From Sphingosinithalassobacter tenebrarum (GTDB lineage: Bacteria > Pseudomonadota > Alphaproteobacteria > Sphingomonadales > Sphingomonadaceae), in contig NZ_CP049109.1 in the NCBI RefSeq assembly GCF_011057975.1, positions 744,001 through 808,000 of the forward strand: a DNA stretch of 64,000 nt, written 5' to 3'. A program made the position numbers and the translations under genes. Every line of letters begins with the position of its first letter. The stretch's first letter is position 1. Below, piece after piece: positions 24,845-34,001 of the stretch. The notes under the pieces were generated by a model. The model searched no databases and was not told where the DNA came from. It saw only the letters and a program-made list of their open reading frames with translations.

Positions 24845-25201
24845 GCGGTCCTTTCAAGGGATACGGCGCGGAAGGAGACAAAAGAGACACCACGTCCCCG
24901 ATGGCTCCGGGGGTGGGAAGGGCCATGCAGGCGAAAGGTTCCGGCGCGGATGTGCCAACGAACGTGCATTGCCGGGCAAGGATGGCAGATGCCGCGTGCG
25001 TAGGACAGAGAAATTGTGTGCGCGCGGGCCGGTTTTCTTCGCGTGTCCCCGCATCGCCCCGGCGGCGCGCATCGGCGCGACGATAAAGCCGGTCGTTGCA
25101 TCGGTGCAACGATGCCGGGGCTTCACCGTCTACGCAGCTGGCGCTTTCGGGCGCAGGCTCCGCGCCCTGGCCGCAAACCGGCGGCGATGGGGAGAGCGGT
25201 G
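24845..25201. other. 357-base intergenic region with a 20-base perfect palindrome
   Basis: No gene is supported here. It must hold promoters for phoH (leftward) and the PPOX flavoprotein (rightward). The main structure is TCGTTGCA at 25093-25100 facing TGCAACGA at 25105-25112 with a 4-base centre, a perfect 20-base palindrome ~90 bases before the PPOX start. It could be an operator. No terminator with a T-run was found. Confidence 0.45.
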
Positions 25202-25804
25202 ATGGCGGTGATCGAAACGATGGAAAGGCTGCGCGAGATCATTCCCGATCCGGGGCCGCGCGCCTCGGCGAAGATACGCGACCGGCTGTGCGATCAGGGG
25301 CTGGCCTTCGTGCGGCGCAGCCCGTTCGTGGTGATGGCGACGCGCGGGAGCTGGGGGCTTGAAGTGAGCTCGAAGGGCGACGAGCCGGGGTTCGTCGAGA
25401 TCGTCGACGAGCGCACGCTGCTGATCCCCGAGCGGCCGGGGAACCGCATCGCGCTGGGGCTGGGCAATATCCTTGCCGACCCGCAGGTGGGGCTGATGCT
25501 GGTGCGCCCCGCGACAGACGAAGTGCTGCGGATATCGGGGCGGGCGAGCCTGCTCGACGACTCCGATCTGTGCGAACGCATGTCGGCGCGGGGCGCGCCG
25601 GCGCTGCTGGTGATCCGCGTCGAAATCGATCGCGCCGCCTTTCACTGCGTCCGCGCGGCGCGGCGCGCGGGGCTGTGGCGGCCCGAGAGCTGGGACGAAC
25701 CGACGACGATCTCGTTCGGGAAAATCTATTCCGAAGCGCTTGCGCAGCCGGACATCCGCGAGCTGTTCGATCGCTTCACCGAGGAGAGCAACGCGAAATT
25801 GTGA
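25202..25804 (+). CDS. Pyridoxamine-phosphate-oxidase-fold FMN protein (MSMEG_1061-like)
   Basis: 200 aa. The split beta-barrel of PPOX-type flavoproteins is suggested by SPFVVMATRGSWGLEVSSKG and TLLIPERPGNRIALGLGNIL, both typical of the MSMEG_1061 subfamily, followed by VGLMLVRPATDEVLRISGRA. These bind FMN or F420 and reduce small molecules; the substrate is unknown. GGAGAG precedes ATG 25202. The C-terminus ends close to a REP-like repeat shared with the convergent permease gene. Confidence 0.87.
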   Translation: MAVIETMERLREIIPDPGPRASAKIRDRLCDQGLAFVRRSPFVVMATRGSWGLEVSSKGDEPGFVEIVDERTLLIPERPGNRIALGLGNILADPQVGLMLVRPATDEVLRISGRASLLDDSDLCERMSARGAPALLVIRVEIDRAAFHCVRAARRAGLWRPESWDEPTTISFGKIYSEALAQPDIRELFDRFTEESNAKL

Positions 25805-25845
25805 GGGGCGGCCACAGGCGTTGCGCTTGCCGCTCTTGCCCCTCC

Positions 25846-25893
25846 ACCACCAGCTTCGCTGGCGGTCCCCCTCCCCGAGCGAGCTCGGGGAGG
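25846..25893. repeat. Two-hairpin repeat between convergent genes
   Basis: One stem pairs ACCACCAGC (25846-25854) with GCTGGCGGT (25858-25866), one mismatch. The next pairs CCTCCCCGAG (25870-25879) with CTCGGGGAGG (25884-25893), perfect. It lies between the convergent PPOX and permease genes and may act as a two-way terminator. It has the look of a sphingomonad dispersed repeat. Confidence 0.55.
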
Positions 25894-25899
25894 AATGTC

Positions 25900-27267
25900 T
25901 CAGAATATCGCGAACAGCGCGATCGCGACGATCAGGCCGATCATCGGCACTACGACGGTCAGGCGGGCGACGGCGCCATAGGCGTCCTTGTGCGTTTCGC
26001 CGCACACCGCGCGGATGGTGGTGACGACATAGCCGTTGTGCGGCAGGCTATCGAGCGCGCCCGAGGCGATGGCGACGGTGCGGTGGAGCTCGGCCGGATC
26101 GGCGCCCATGCCGACATAATGCGGCGCGATCAGCGGCAGCGCGATCGACTGGCCGCCCGAGGCCGAGCCGGTGAGCCCGGCGATCACGGTGACGGCGATC
26201 GCCGCGCCGACCAGCGGGTCGCCCGGCAGGCTCTGCACCGCGCCGAGCGCCGCCTGGAATGCGGGCGAGAGCGTCGCGACCGCGCCGAAGCCGACCACCG
26301 CGCAGGTATTGGTGATCGCCACCACCGCGCCGGTCGCTCCGGTCGAAAAGGCGCCGGGCATGCGCGCACGTTCGTTGAGGCCCAGCAACAGCGCGATCAC
26401 CGTACCCGCGCCAAGGGCCGCGATCAGCGCCCATTTGTCGAGCGATTGCGCAGGCAGGATCGCCGAGAGTGGCCCCATATCCTGCGGATACTGGAACATC
26501 ATGAAGACGCCGAGCACGGCGACGAGCGGGAGCAGGCAGAGGATCGGGTGCGGCAGCGGGCGGTCTTCGCCTTCGGGATGCTCGACTTCCTCGTCGCTCG
26601 CGCGGCTTTCGAAGCGCTCGCCCTTCGCCACCGCGCGCGCGACCATGCGCTGGAGCCAGACATAGCCGAGGCCCGCCATCAAAATCGCGACGACCAGGCT
26701 GACCTGCCACCCGGCATAGGCATCGGTGCCGAGATACTGCATCGGAATGAGGTTCTGGATTTCGGGCGAGCCCGCGCTGGTCATCGTGAAAGTGACCGAG
26801 CCGAAGCAGAGCGCGGCGGGGATGAAGCGGCGCGGCAGATCGGCTTCGCGGAACAGCGGGACGGCGAGCGGATAGACCGAGAAGGCGACGATGAATACCG
26901 ATACGCCGCCATAGGTGAGCACCGCCGACGCGCCGACCACGGCGAGTACGGCGTGCCTGATCCCGATCTTCGCGACGATCCAGCGCGCGACGCTCGCCGC
27001 CGCGCCCGAAACGCGCATCACTTCGCCGAATATCGCGCCGAGCAGGAACATGAAGAACCAGTCGGCGAAAAAGCCGGTGAAGCCCGCCATATAGCTCGAT
27101 GCGAAGTCGGGCGCTTCGCCGGCGGCGAGCGGGGGCAGCCAGGCGATGCCGCTGGTCGCCGCGACGATCGCGGCGGCGAGGGGGCCGGCGATCAGGATGT
27201 TGACGCCGCGCACGGTCATGTAAATGAGCAGCGCGAGCGCGCCGATAAGGCCGATTGCGGCGATCAT
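25900..27267 (-). CDS. GntP-family/anion permease
   Basis: 455 aa, about 12-14 hydrophobic helices. Features of the GntP/ion-transporter superfamily include a re-entrant-type segment (TMTSAGSPEIQNLIPMQYLG) and the conserved SGALDSLPHNGYVVTTI near the C-terminus, close to the D-hydroxybutyrate and gluconate permease branch. It would import a small organic acid with protons. GGGAGGG before ATG 27267 decides the start over a frame open to 27360. It belongs to the inserted block between phoH and miaB. Confidence 0.87.
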   Translation of the reverse strand: MIAAIGLIGALALLIYMTVRGVNILIAGPLAAAIVAATSGIAWLPPLAAGEAPDFASSYMAGFTGFFADWFFMFLLGAIFGEVMRVSGAAASVARWIVAKIGIRHAVLAVVGASAVLTYGGVSVFIVAFSVYPLAVPLFREADLPRRFIPAALCFGSVTFTMTSAGSPEIQNLIPMQYLGTDAYAGWQVSLVVAILMAGLGYVWLQRMVARAVAKGERFESRASDEEVEHPEGEDRPLPHPILCLLPLVAVLGVFMMFQYPQDMGPLSAILPAQSLDKWALIAALGAGTVIALLLGLNERARMPGAFSTGATGAVVAITNTCAVVGFGAVATLSPAFQAALGAVQSLPGDPLVGAAIAVTVIAGLTGSASGGQSIALPLIAPHYVGMGADPAELHRTVAIASGALDSLPHNGYVVTTIRAVCGETHKDAYGAVARLTVVVPMIGLIVAIALFAIF

Positions 27268-27320
27268 GGTCCCTCCCCTTTTTTGCGGTTGTCCGCGCGG
27301 GAGAGGGGCCGCGTCAAGCT

Positions 27321-28268
27321 CTAGCCGAGCGCGACCTGCAATCCCGCTCCGCCGATCCACAGCGTGAGCAGCAGCACCGATTCCCAGCCGATGCCGCCGG
27401 GCCCCTGCCGTTCGCGGCGAAGCAGGCCCATCAGCAGCACCGCCGTCATCAACAGTACGACTGCGAACCAGAAGAGCGTGCGTTCGGATACGGCATGGTA
27501 GATCGAGCCGCCGCGATAGGCGACATCGCTCGCCGCGACGAACAGCGCATCGAACATGTTGCCGCCGATGATCCCGCCGACCGCGAGCTGGAGCGCGCCG
27601 CGACGGACGGCGGCGGTGGTGGTTACGAGCTCGGGCAGCGATGTGACGATTGCCGTCATCAGAGCGCCGACCACCGTTTCCGAAACGCCGAGCCGGCCCG
27701 AGAGCAAAGTCCCGGTCTCGCCGACGATCCAGCCGGCGAGGCCGACCACCGCGACGAGCCCCGCGAAGCTCCAGGCGAGGACGGAGGTCCGGTGCGGATC
27801 GTCTTCGGGATCATCGGCCTCGTCGCGCGTGTCGGGGGTCGAACGCGGCACCCACATCGGGTCGCGATGGACGCTGTGCGCATTGTGCAGCCCGATCAGA
27901 TAGCCGGCGACCAGGACCGGCGTGAGCGGATGGATGCCGAGCAGCGCGACCGGCGGCGTCGCCCAGGCGAGGATAGGCAGCGCGACGAGGATGATGAGGA
28001 TATTCGCCTGCGCCAGATTGACCGCGCTGGCGGCGGCATGCTCCAGATTGACCTTGCGGTATGCGATGTCGGCGAGCGCCAGGAACATGGTCTGCGCGGC
28101 GATCCCGCCCATCGCGTTCGACACCGACAATTCGGGATGGCCGCTCGCCGCAGTGGAGACCGAAGTGACGATGCCGGAGATGGACGTGCCCGCGCCGAGC
28201 AGCACGCTGCCGATCAGCGCCTCGCCCAGCCCGGTGCGATCGGCGAGCGCATCGGCGATTCCCGCCAT
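27321..28268 (-). CDS. CaCA-superfamily cation exchanger, apparent frameshift at 5' end
   Basis: 315 aa as read from ATG 28268. Both alpha repeats are visible: LLGAGTSISGIVTSVSTAAS with SNAMGG, and TAIVTSLPELVTTTAAVRRG with GGNMFDALF, as in Na+/Ca2+-type exchangers. The first membrane helix is missing from this frame; it is encoded just upstream (28269-28359) in the same frame but without a start codon. An ATG at 28383 with a good ribosome site (AGGGGA) would join it if a G-run at 28355-28359 were one base shorter. The gene may be a pseudogene, a sequencing error, or may use another start. Confidence 0.8.
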   Translation of the reverse strand: MAGIADALADRTGLGEALIGSVLLGAGTSISGIVTSVSTAASGHPELSVSNAMGGIAAQTMFLALADIAYRKVNLEHAAASAVNLAQANILIILVALPILAWATPPVALLGIHPLTPVLVAGYLIGLHNAHSVHRDPMWVPRSTPDTRDEADDPEDDPHRTSVLAWSFAGLVAVVGLAGWIVGETGTLLSGRLGVSETVVGALMTAIVTSLPELVTTTAAVRRGALQLAVGGIIGGNMFDALFVAASDVAYRGGSIYHAVSERTLFWFAVVLLMTAVLLMGLLRRERQGPGGIGWESVLLLTLWIGGAGLQVALG

Positions 28269-28467
28269 CCGCGTCCCGAGCAGCGCGATGACGACCGCCG
28301 CGGCGACGAACAGGCCGAGCAGCGTGCCGGTGGAAAGGGCGGCGATGTCAGGCAGGGGGCGTGGGCCGGTGGTGGCGGATCATGGCGGTGGTTCCCCTGC
28401 GGTGACGGTCGCTCAGGGGAGTGCGCGAGGCGCGCGATGGTTCCGCCCGATGCCGTTGCGAATGCAC

Positions 28468-29511
28468 TCAGCTGGCGATCGGCGGCAGCAGCTGCGGCAG
28501 CGGATTGCGATCGGCCATGAAATTGCGGTGCATGTCATAGGGATAGCGCAGCGGCCGCGCGCTGACCGTATCGAGCCGGGAAATCTCTTCGTCGGAGAGC
28601 GCCCAGCCCGCCGCCGCGAGATTGTCGGTCAGTTGTGCGACGGTGCGCGCGCCGATCAGCACAGATGCGACGCCGCCGCGCCGCACCGCCCAGTTGAGCG
28701 CGACCTGCGAAATGCTCGCGCCGTCATGCTCGGCGGCGATCTCCGCGAGCGTATCGACGATGCGCCGCGCCTGATCGGTGTCGCGATCATCAAGCATGTT
28801 GTTGGCGATCAGCCGCGCCTGATCGGCACTGTCCCCGTCGCGATATTTGCCGCTGAGATAGCCGGCGGCAAGCGGACTCCAGATGATCGCGCCGACTCCC
28901 TCGGCATGGCCCAATGGGAGCAGCTCGTCCTCCGCCTCGCGCCGCAGCAGCGAATACTGGATCTGCTGGGCGACATAGCGTTCGAGTCCCAGCCGGTCCG
29001 ACGTCGCCAGCGCGCGCATCATCGTCCAGCCGGCATGGTTGGACGATCCGATATAGCGGACCTTGCCCGCGCGGACGAGGTCGTCGAGCGCGCGCAGCGT
29101 TTCCTCGGGCGGAGTGACGAGATCCTGATTGTGGATCTGATACAAGTCGATCCAGTCGGTGTTGAGCCGCCTGAGGCTCGCCTCGCATGCTTCGATGATA
29201 TGGTGGCGGCTGGCGCCCAGGTCATTGACGCCGGGCCCGGTCGGCCCGACGAACTTGGTCGCGATCAGCACGTCGCGCCGCCGCGGCCCCAGCGCCTCGC
29301 CGAGCAGGCTTTCCGAACGCCCGGCGGCATAGGCATCGGCGGTGTCGAACAGATTGACGCCCGCATCGAGGCACAGGTCGATCTGCTTCTTCGCCTCGGC
29401 GATCCCGGTGGTGCCGACGGGTGACCCGGCGGGATTGTCGCCGAAGGTCATGGTGCCGAAGGTGAAGCTCGAGACTTTCAGGCCGCTGCGCCCGAGGAAG
29501 CGATATTCCAT
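28468..29511 (-). CDS. Aldo/keto reductase
   Basis: 347 aa. The (beta/alpha)8 AKR fold is shown by MEYRFLGRSGLKVSSFTFGT at the start, the catalytic region NLFDTADAYAAGRSE (Asp, Tyr), then IATKFVG, DWIDLYQIHNQD (His) and GASISQVALNWAVRR with VLIGARTVAQL binding NADPH. It reduces carbonyls on unknown substrates. GGGGAGAG precedes ATG 29511. It is divergent from the DUF559 gene. Confidence 0.93.
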   Translation of the reverse strand: MEYRFLGRSGLKVSSFTFGTMTFGDNPAGSPVGTTGIAEAKKQIDLCLDAGVNLFDTADAYAAGRSESLLGEALGPRRRDVLIATKFVGPTGPGVNDLGASRHHIIEACEASLRRLNTDWIDLYQIHNQDLVTPPEETLRALDDLVRAGKVRYIGSSNHAGWTMMRALATSDRLGLERYVAQQIQYSLLRREAEDELLPLGHAEGVGAIIWSPLAAGYLSGKYRDGDSADQARLIANNMLDDRDTDQARRIVDTLAEIAAEHDGASISQVALNWAVRRGGVASVLIGARTVAQLTDNLAAAGWALSDEEISRLDTVSARPLRYPYDMHRNFMADRNPLPQLLPPIAS

Positions 29512-29630
29512 GCCGACTCTCCCCTGCCTTTTGGTGGGAAGGATCGGCGAAAGGCCGCGCGGGCGCAAACCGCAATGGCGATTTCGGGGGCGGGTAGGCA
29601 AGGGGCGGCTTGCCGAGCTAGGCTCACGCC

Positions 29631-30146
29631 ATGCGCCGCATTCCAGAAGAAATGACGCGCCGCGCCCGTGAACTACGCAATGCTTCGACCGAAGCGGAGC
29701 GGTACGTCTGGCGCCGCGTCTCGCGCTTCCGGCCGAAATTCACGCGGCAACTGGTGGTGGGGCCATATATCCTTGACCTCGCCTGTCGCGAGGCCAAGCT
29801 GGCGGTCGAATTCGATGGCAGCCAGCATCTCGATGCGGCCGATTACGATGCGGCACGGACCGCGTTTCTGGAGCGCGAGGGCTGGACGGTTATCCGCTTC
29901 TGGAATGCCGAGGTTGCAGACAATCCCGACGGCGTGGCGGCGGAGATATTGGCGAAGGCCGCCGAGTGCCTCGGCGGCACCCACCCCCAGCCCCTCCCTG
30001 GGAGGGAGGGGAGGAAGAGAAAGCCACGTTCTCGCAAAATGATCTCCCCTCCCTTTAAGGGAGGGGCCGGGGTGGGTAGAGCCCCAAGGCGCCTAGGCCG
30101 CCGCCTTCACCCGCGCCACGCCGCCCAGCGAATTGGGTCCGGCTGA
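29631..30146 (+). CDS. DUF559 endonuclease-fold protein with repeat-derived C-terminus
   Basis: 171 aa. Residues ~5-120 form a DUF559 domain (restriction-endonuclease-like, related to Vsr): [20 protein letters not shown], then [17 protein letters not shown] and [14 protein letters not shown]. From ~120 the frame is read from the palindromic repeat at 29979-30077 (residues [11 protein letters not shown] and so on), so the tail probably has no function. It overlaps the 3' end of miaB on the other strand by 54 bases. Its biological role is unknown. Confidence 0.8.
   Translation: MRRIPEEMTRRARELRNASTEAERYVWRRVSRFRPKFTRQLVVGPYILDLACREAKLAVEFDGSQHLDAADYDAARTAFLEREGWTVIRFWNAEVADNPDGVAAEILAKAAECLGGTHPQPLPGREGRKRKPRSRKMISPPFKGGAGVGRAPRRLGRRLHPRHAAQRIGSG
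29979..30077. repeat. Palindromic repeat related to 23708-23828
   Basis: CCCCTCCCT at 29991-29999 pairs with AGGGAGGGG at 30003-30011, and again 30046-30054 with 30058-30066. Flanking ACCCACCCCC and GGGGTGGGT complete the same outer inverted layout as the repeat between phoH and ybeY. It forms the 3' end of the DUF559 reading frame and ends 16 bases before miaB's stop. Confidence 0.75.
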
Positions 30147-31400
30147 GACGATCTCCACCGCCACCATCTCGCCCACCTGTGCGTCGGTCTCCAGATGCAC
30201 CGATTGCAGCCAGGGTGACTTGCCGATCATCTGCCCCGCATGGCGGCCCTTGCGTTCGATCAGCACGTCGCAGCTCTTGCCGACCGTCGCTTCGTTGAAC
30301 GCGAGCTGGTGCGCGTTGAGCGCCGCCTGCAGCCGCTGGAGCCGTTCGCTGGCGACCTCATCGGGGATGAAGTCATCCACCATTTCCGCCGCCGGGGTGC
30401 CGGGGCGGGGCGAATATTTGAAGCTGAAGCACTGGGCGTAGCGCACTTGCTCGACCAGGCTCAGCGTTTCCTCGAACTCGGCGTCGGTTTCGCCGGGGAA
30501 GCCGACGATGAAATCGCCTGACAGCGCGATGTCCGGCCGCGCGGCGCGGACGCGCTCGAGGATGCGCAGATAGGAATCGCGGCTGTGGCTGCGGTTCATT
30601 GCCTTGAGCACCCGGTCGCTGCCCGCCTGGACCGGCAGATGGAGGAACGGCATCAGCTTTTCGACGTCGCGGTGCGCGTCGATCAGGCCCTGCGTCATGT
30701 CATTGGGATGGCTGGTCGTGTAGCGGATGCGCTCGAGCCCGGCGATTTCGTCCAGCGCGACGATCAGATGTTCGAGGCCGCGATCGCCGTCGCTCCAGGC
30801 ATTGACGTTCTGCCCGAGCAGCGTGATCTCGCGCGCGCCCGCATCGACCAGCGCCTTCGCCTCGTCGACCAGCGCATCGAAACCGCGGCTGACTTCGGCG
30901 CCGCGCGTATAGGGGACGACGCAATAGGTGCAGAATTTGTCGCACCCTTCCTGCACCGTCAGGAAGGCGGTGGGACCGACCTTGCGGCGGGCGGGGAGCG
31001 CGCCGAACTTGGCGATGGCGGGCATGTCGGTGTCGAGGCTCGCCGCGCCTTTGGCGGCGTCGGCCACCAGTTGCGGCAGATTGTGATAGGCCTGCGGGCC
31101 GACCACCACGTCCACCTTCGCGCGGCGGATGATCTCCTCGCCCTCGGCCTGCGCGACGCAGCCGGCGACGGCGATCATCGGCGCGCGGCCGTCCTTCCGC
31201 AGGCGGCCGATTTCCGAATAGACTTTCTCGGTCGCCTTTTCGCGGATGTGGCAGGTGTTGAGCACCACCAGATCGGCGGCGTTCGGATCGTCGGACGCAG
31301 TCAGCCCCTGCGCGGCCATCAGCTCGGCCATGCGCTCGCCGTCATAGACATTCATCTGACAGCCATAGGACTTTACGTGGTATGTTTTGGGATCGGTCAT
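30093..31400 (-). CDS. miaB: tRNA-2-methylthio-N6-dimethylallyladenosine synthase
   Basis: 435 aa. The N-terminal UPF0004 domain has three cluster cysteines ([27 protein letters not shown]). The radical-SAM motif is CDKFCTYC at ~155, and a C-terminal TRAM domain (~370-430) binds tRNA. With two [4Fe-4S] clusters it thiomethylates A37 of tRNAs, so it depends on Fe-S assembly and on SAM from MetK. In the conserved gene order phoH should be next downstream; five genes intervene. Confidence 0.97.
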   Translation of the reverse strand: MTDPKTYHVKSYGCQMNVYDGERMAELMAAQGLTASDDPNAADLVVLNTCHIREKATEKVYSEIGRLRKDGRAPMIAVAGCVAQAEGEEIIRRAKVDVVVGPQAYHNLPQLVADAAKGAASLDTDMPAIAKFGALPARRKVGPTAFLTVQEGCDKFCTYCVVPYTRGAEVSRGFDALVDEAKALVDAGAREITLLGQNVNAWSDGDRGLEHLIVALDEIAGLERIRYTTSHPNDMTQGLIDAHRDVEKLMPFLHLPVQAGSDRVLKAMNRSHSRDSYLRILERVRAARPDIALSGDFIVGFPGETDAEFEETLSLVEQVRYAQCFSFKYSPRPGTPAAEMVDDFIPDEVASERLQRLQAALNAHQLAFNEATVGKSCDVLIERKGRHAGQMIGKSPWLQSVHLETDAQVGEMVAVEIVSAGPNSLGGVARVKAAA

Positions 31401-31488
31401 TTGGCGGCGCGCTATAGCGATTGTCGCGGGGGAGGTCGATTCCTCGCGTCAGCCTCCCGAGCTGGGACGGAACGAATTGCGTATGGTT

Positions 31489-32022
31489 TTAATCCGGTGT
31501 TGCTGCGGCCAGGGGTTCGATTTCGATGATCCGATGCACCACGATGTCTTCACGCGACGCTCCCATATGCCCATAGTGTCCGGGAACGCTGGTTTTCCTG
31601 CCGATGAACGCAATCCGGTAGTTGGTCGTGACCCCTTTCTCGGCGGCTTCGTTCACAGCAGGCGGCAGCTTATTCCAGACGCTATCGACGCTTAGCCATA
31701 TTCCGCTGTCCTCCTCCGGTGCGGGAAGGTGGTCGAGATTGGGAAAGAACCGAGATGCCTCGAACTCGTCGCGCCATATTCCCTCGAAATGCCGCGGCGG
31801 ATCGAAGCGATAGCACGCATCCTTTCCGATGAATTCGGAATAGTCGCCCGCTTCGGCCTCAACCTTGTGGTAGCAGGGGTGACCAAAGATCTGGCTTAAT
31901 CCCAGCGCCACGTAGATCTGGTCGGTGGTGCGCCGGAATGCCGAGGGTGGATTTCCCCCCGGTGCCGAACAACCGCCGAGGATTGCTCCCACAAGCGCCA
32001 GCACTGCGAGGCTCCTGGTCAG
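31489..32022 (-). CDS. Lipoprotein of unknown function, probable CTG start
   Basis: 177 aa from CTG 32022. GGAGGAGA lies at the right distance before this CTG, and CTG overlaps the plsC stop as CTGA, so translation is probably coupled. The protein then begins with a textbook lipoprotein signal (TRSLAVLALVGAILGGC), cleaved before Cys-18 or so. An in-frame ATG at 32085 would place 21 odd residues ahead of the signal. The mature domain contains HPCYHKVEAEAGDYSEFIGK and is not one I recognise. It sits between plsC and miaB. Confidence 0.75.
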   Translation of the reverse strand: MTRSLAVLALVGAILGGCSAPGGNPPSAFRRTTDQIYVALGLSQIFGHPCYHKVEAEAGDYSEFIGKDACYRFDPPRHFEGIWRDEFEASRFFPNLDHLPAPEEDSGIWLSVDSVWNKLPPAVNEAAEKGVTTNYRIAFIGRKTSVPGHYGHMGASREDIVVHRIIEIEPLAAATPD

Positions 32023-32912
32023 GCCGACTCTCCTCCGAGCGTGGCGGTTGATGAAGCGGCTTCCGCGCCACGTTTCCCCGCCCACCAGTCATGACCGATG
32101 AATTGCTCGGGCGGCGACCCTGTGCGTTCCTCGAACGCTTCGCTGATCCGGCGCTTCGCTTCCGCCGCCAGCGCCTTGCGCGTCGGAAAGTCGCGCGGGT
32201 GGAAGGGGTCGAGGAAGACGCAGCGGACGCCGAAGCTGCCCTTGTTCGAGAGCAGCCGGACTGCATTGTCCTTGCCGCGTTCCTCGCCGATCCACGAAAG
32301 GTTGCGTCCGCGCGCGTCGAAGACGAGCAGGATCGGCTGGACCATCACGCCGGGAGGCGGGGGTTCGAGCACTTTCAGGAGCGGCGACTTGAACGGGAGC
32401 AGCGATGCGCCGTCGGTCGTCGTGCCTTCGGGGAAGACGGTTACGGCCCAATTGTCGTGAAACGCCTCACGCAGCTGGTTGATCTGATCGGCGACGCGCA
32501 GCCGTTCGTTGCGCGCGACGTACACCGTTCGGTTGAGGCTCGCGAGCCAGCCGACCACCGGTGCCTTCTGCAGCTCGGACTTGGCGACAAAGGCGCTGCC
32601 GCTCGTCCCGCCGATCGCGAGGATGTCGATCCAGCTGACGTGATTGGAAATGTAGAAGACGTCGCGCTTCAGGGGCACGCCGATCTTCTTCACCCGCGCG
32701 CCGCAGATGCGCGCGGCGGCACGCAGGAAGAAGCGCGGCCAGGGCGAGGGCAGGCGGAATATGCGAAAGAGATAATGGAGCAGCACCGTCGGGATCAGCG
32801 CGAGCAGCAGCATCGCGACGCGCAGCCACAATCGACACCATCCGATCAGGCTCACCTTTGGCGGGCGGCCCTCGGCGGCGGCGTGATGCCGTTCCTCGGG
32901 AGTGAGCGCCAT
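32019..32912 (-). CDS. plsC: 1-acyl-sn-glycerol-3-phosphate acyltransferase
   Basis: 297 aa. A membrane helix near 28-50 anchors it at the inner membrane. The catalytic HX4D motif is in YISNHVSWIDIL (~92-103), and the substrate motif FPEGTTTDG is at ~163. It makes phosphatidic acid from lysophosphatidic acid. It is 6 bases downstream of fur and ends within the lipoprotein start. This order (fur, plsC, miaB) is conserved in related bacteria. Confidence 0.95.
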   Translation of the reverse strand: MALTPEERHHAAAEGRPPKVSLIGWCRLWLRVAMLLLALIPTVLLHYLFRIFRLPSPWPRFFLRAAARICGARVKKIGVPLKRDVFYISNHVSWIDILAIGGTSGSAFVAKSELQKAPVVGWLASLNRTVYVARNERLRVADQINQLREAFHDNWAVTVFPEGTTTDGASLLPFKSPLLKVLEPPPPGVMVQPILLVFDARGRNLSWIGEERGKDNAVRLLSNKGSFGVRCVFLDPFHPRDFPTRKALAAEAKRRISEAFEERTGSPPEQFIGHDWWAGKRGAEAASSTATLGGESA

Positions 32913-32918
32913 GCGGCT

Positions 32919-33341
32919 TCAGCTCTTGCGGTCTAGGGAGACGCCGTAGAGTTCCATACGATGGTCAACGAGACGGAAGCCGAGCCGTTCCGCGATCTGC
33001 TTCTGCAGCAGTTCGAGTTCGGGATCGACGAATTCGATCACCTTGCCCGTTTCGACATCGATCAGATGGTCGTGATGCGCCTCGGGCGCGGGTTCGTAGC
33101 GCGCGCGGCCGTCGCCGAAGTCATGGCGGTCGAGAATTCCCGCCTCTTCGAACAGGCGCACGGTGCGATAGACAGTGGCGATCGAAATGCCCGAATCGAT
33201 CGCGGATGCGCGCTCATAGACTTTTTCGACATCGGGATGGTCTTCGGCATCCGAAAGCACCCGCGCGATCACCTTGCGCTGTTCGGTGATCCGCAGCCCC
33301 TTTTCGTGGCACAACGCTTCAAGATCGATCTTACGCCCCAT
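32919..33341 (-). CDS. fur: Fur-family metalloregulator
   Basis: 140 aa from ATG 33341; upstream in-frame sequence to 33581 has no Fur homology. The winged HTH (~15-85) includes GLRITEQRKVIARVL and SISIATVYRTVRLFEEAGIL. Metal-site residues include HHDHLID and HRMELYG. It lacks the two C-terminal CxxC pairs of enteric Fur, as usual for alphaproteobacterial Fur/Mur, so manganese or iron sensing are both possible. It is adjacent to mucR and plsC. It may control the Fur-box-like site at 5402. Confidence 0.93.
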   Translation of the reverse strand: MGRKIDLEALCHEKGLRITEQRKVIARVLSDAEDHPDVEKVYERASAIDSGISIATVYRTVRLFEEAGILDRHDFGDGRARYEPAPEAHHDHLIDVETGKVIEFVDPELELLQKQIAERLGFRLVDHRMELYGVSLDRKS

Positions 33342-33475
33342 GACCTCGAAATGGCGGTACGGCGGGGAAAGGTCAATGCCGCGCGCGGACAAATCCGCGC
33401 CGGCCGGCGCGGAACCGAAAAGGCCCGCCGGTGCCGATGCGCCGACGAGCCCCTGTTTGCTTGCCGTGAAGGCGA

Positions 33476-33889
33476 TCAGCGCTTGCGGCGCTTGGTGCCC
33501 AGGCCGATCTTCTTGGCCAGCGTGCGGCGCTGCTCGGCATAGTTCGGCGCGACCATCGGATAGTCGGCCGGGAGATTCCACTTGGCGCGATATTGTTCGG
33601 GGGTCATCTGATAATGCGTCATCAGGTGCCGCTTGAGCATCTTCAGCTTCTTACCGTCCTCGAGGCAGACGATATAGTCGGGCTTGATAGACGCACGGAT
33701 CGAAACGGCCGGTTCCTGCTTTACTTCCGGCTCGGCTGCTTCGGCATTGAGGCCGGAGAGCGCGCCGTGCACGTTCTGGATGAGCAGCGGAAGGTCCGAC
33801 ACGGCCACGCTATTGTTGGAAACATGCGCCGCCACAATATCGGCGGTGAGCGTGACCAGCGTTTCGTTCAGTTCAGATTGCGAATCCAT
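33476..33889 (-). CDS. mucR: MucR/Ros-family zinc-finger transcriptional regulator
   Basis: 137 aa. The MucR zinc finger is at ~74-95: [20 protein letters not shown], using Cys, Asp and two His rather than Cys2His2, as in several rhizobial homologues. Downstream [20 protein letters not shown] is the family hallmark. MucR is a global, AT-rich-DNA-binding, H-NS-like regulator of exopolysaccharide, motility and cell cycle genes. A very AT-rich stretch lies upstream and could be an autoregulatory site. Confidence 0.95.
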   Translation of the reverse strand: MDSQSELNETLVTLTADIVAAHVSNNSVAVSDLPLLIQNVHGALSGLNAEAAEPEVKQEPAVSIRASIKPDYIVCLEDGKKLKMLKRHLMTHYQMTPEQYRAKWNLPADYPMVAPNYAEQRRTLAKKIGLGTKRRKR

Positions 33890-34001
33890 TATTTTCCTTT
33901 CGACCCGTGAGGTGCTTTCTATTCGTGCCCCCTGTAGCGCGCTATCACTCCATTTCAGAGCAATTGCAATAGGCCATTACGGTAAACATGCCCGGGGCAA
34001 G

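Noticed and set aside
25570..27324. Long plus-strand frame opposite the GntP permease
   Set aside because: It is rich in Arg, Asp and Gly with no domain signature, while the opposite strand encodes a clear membrane permease.
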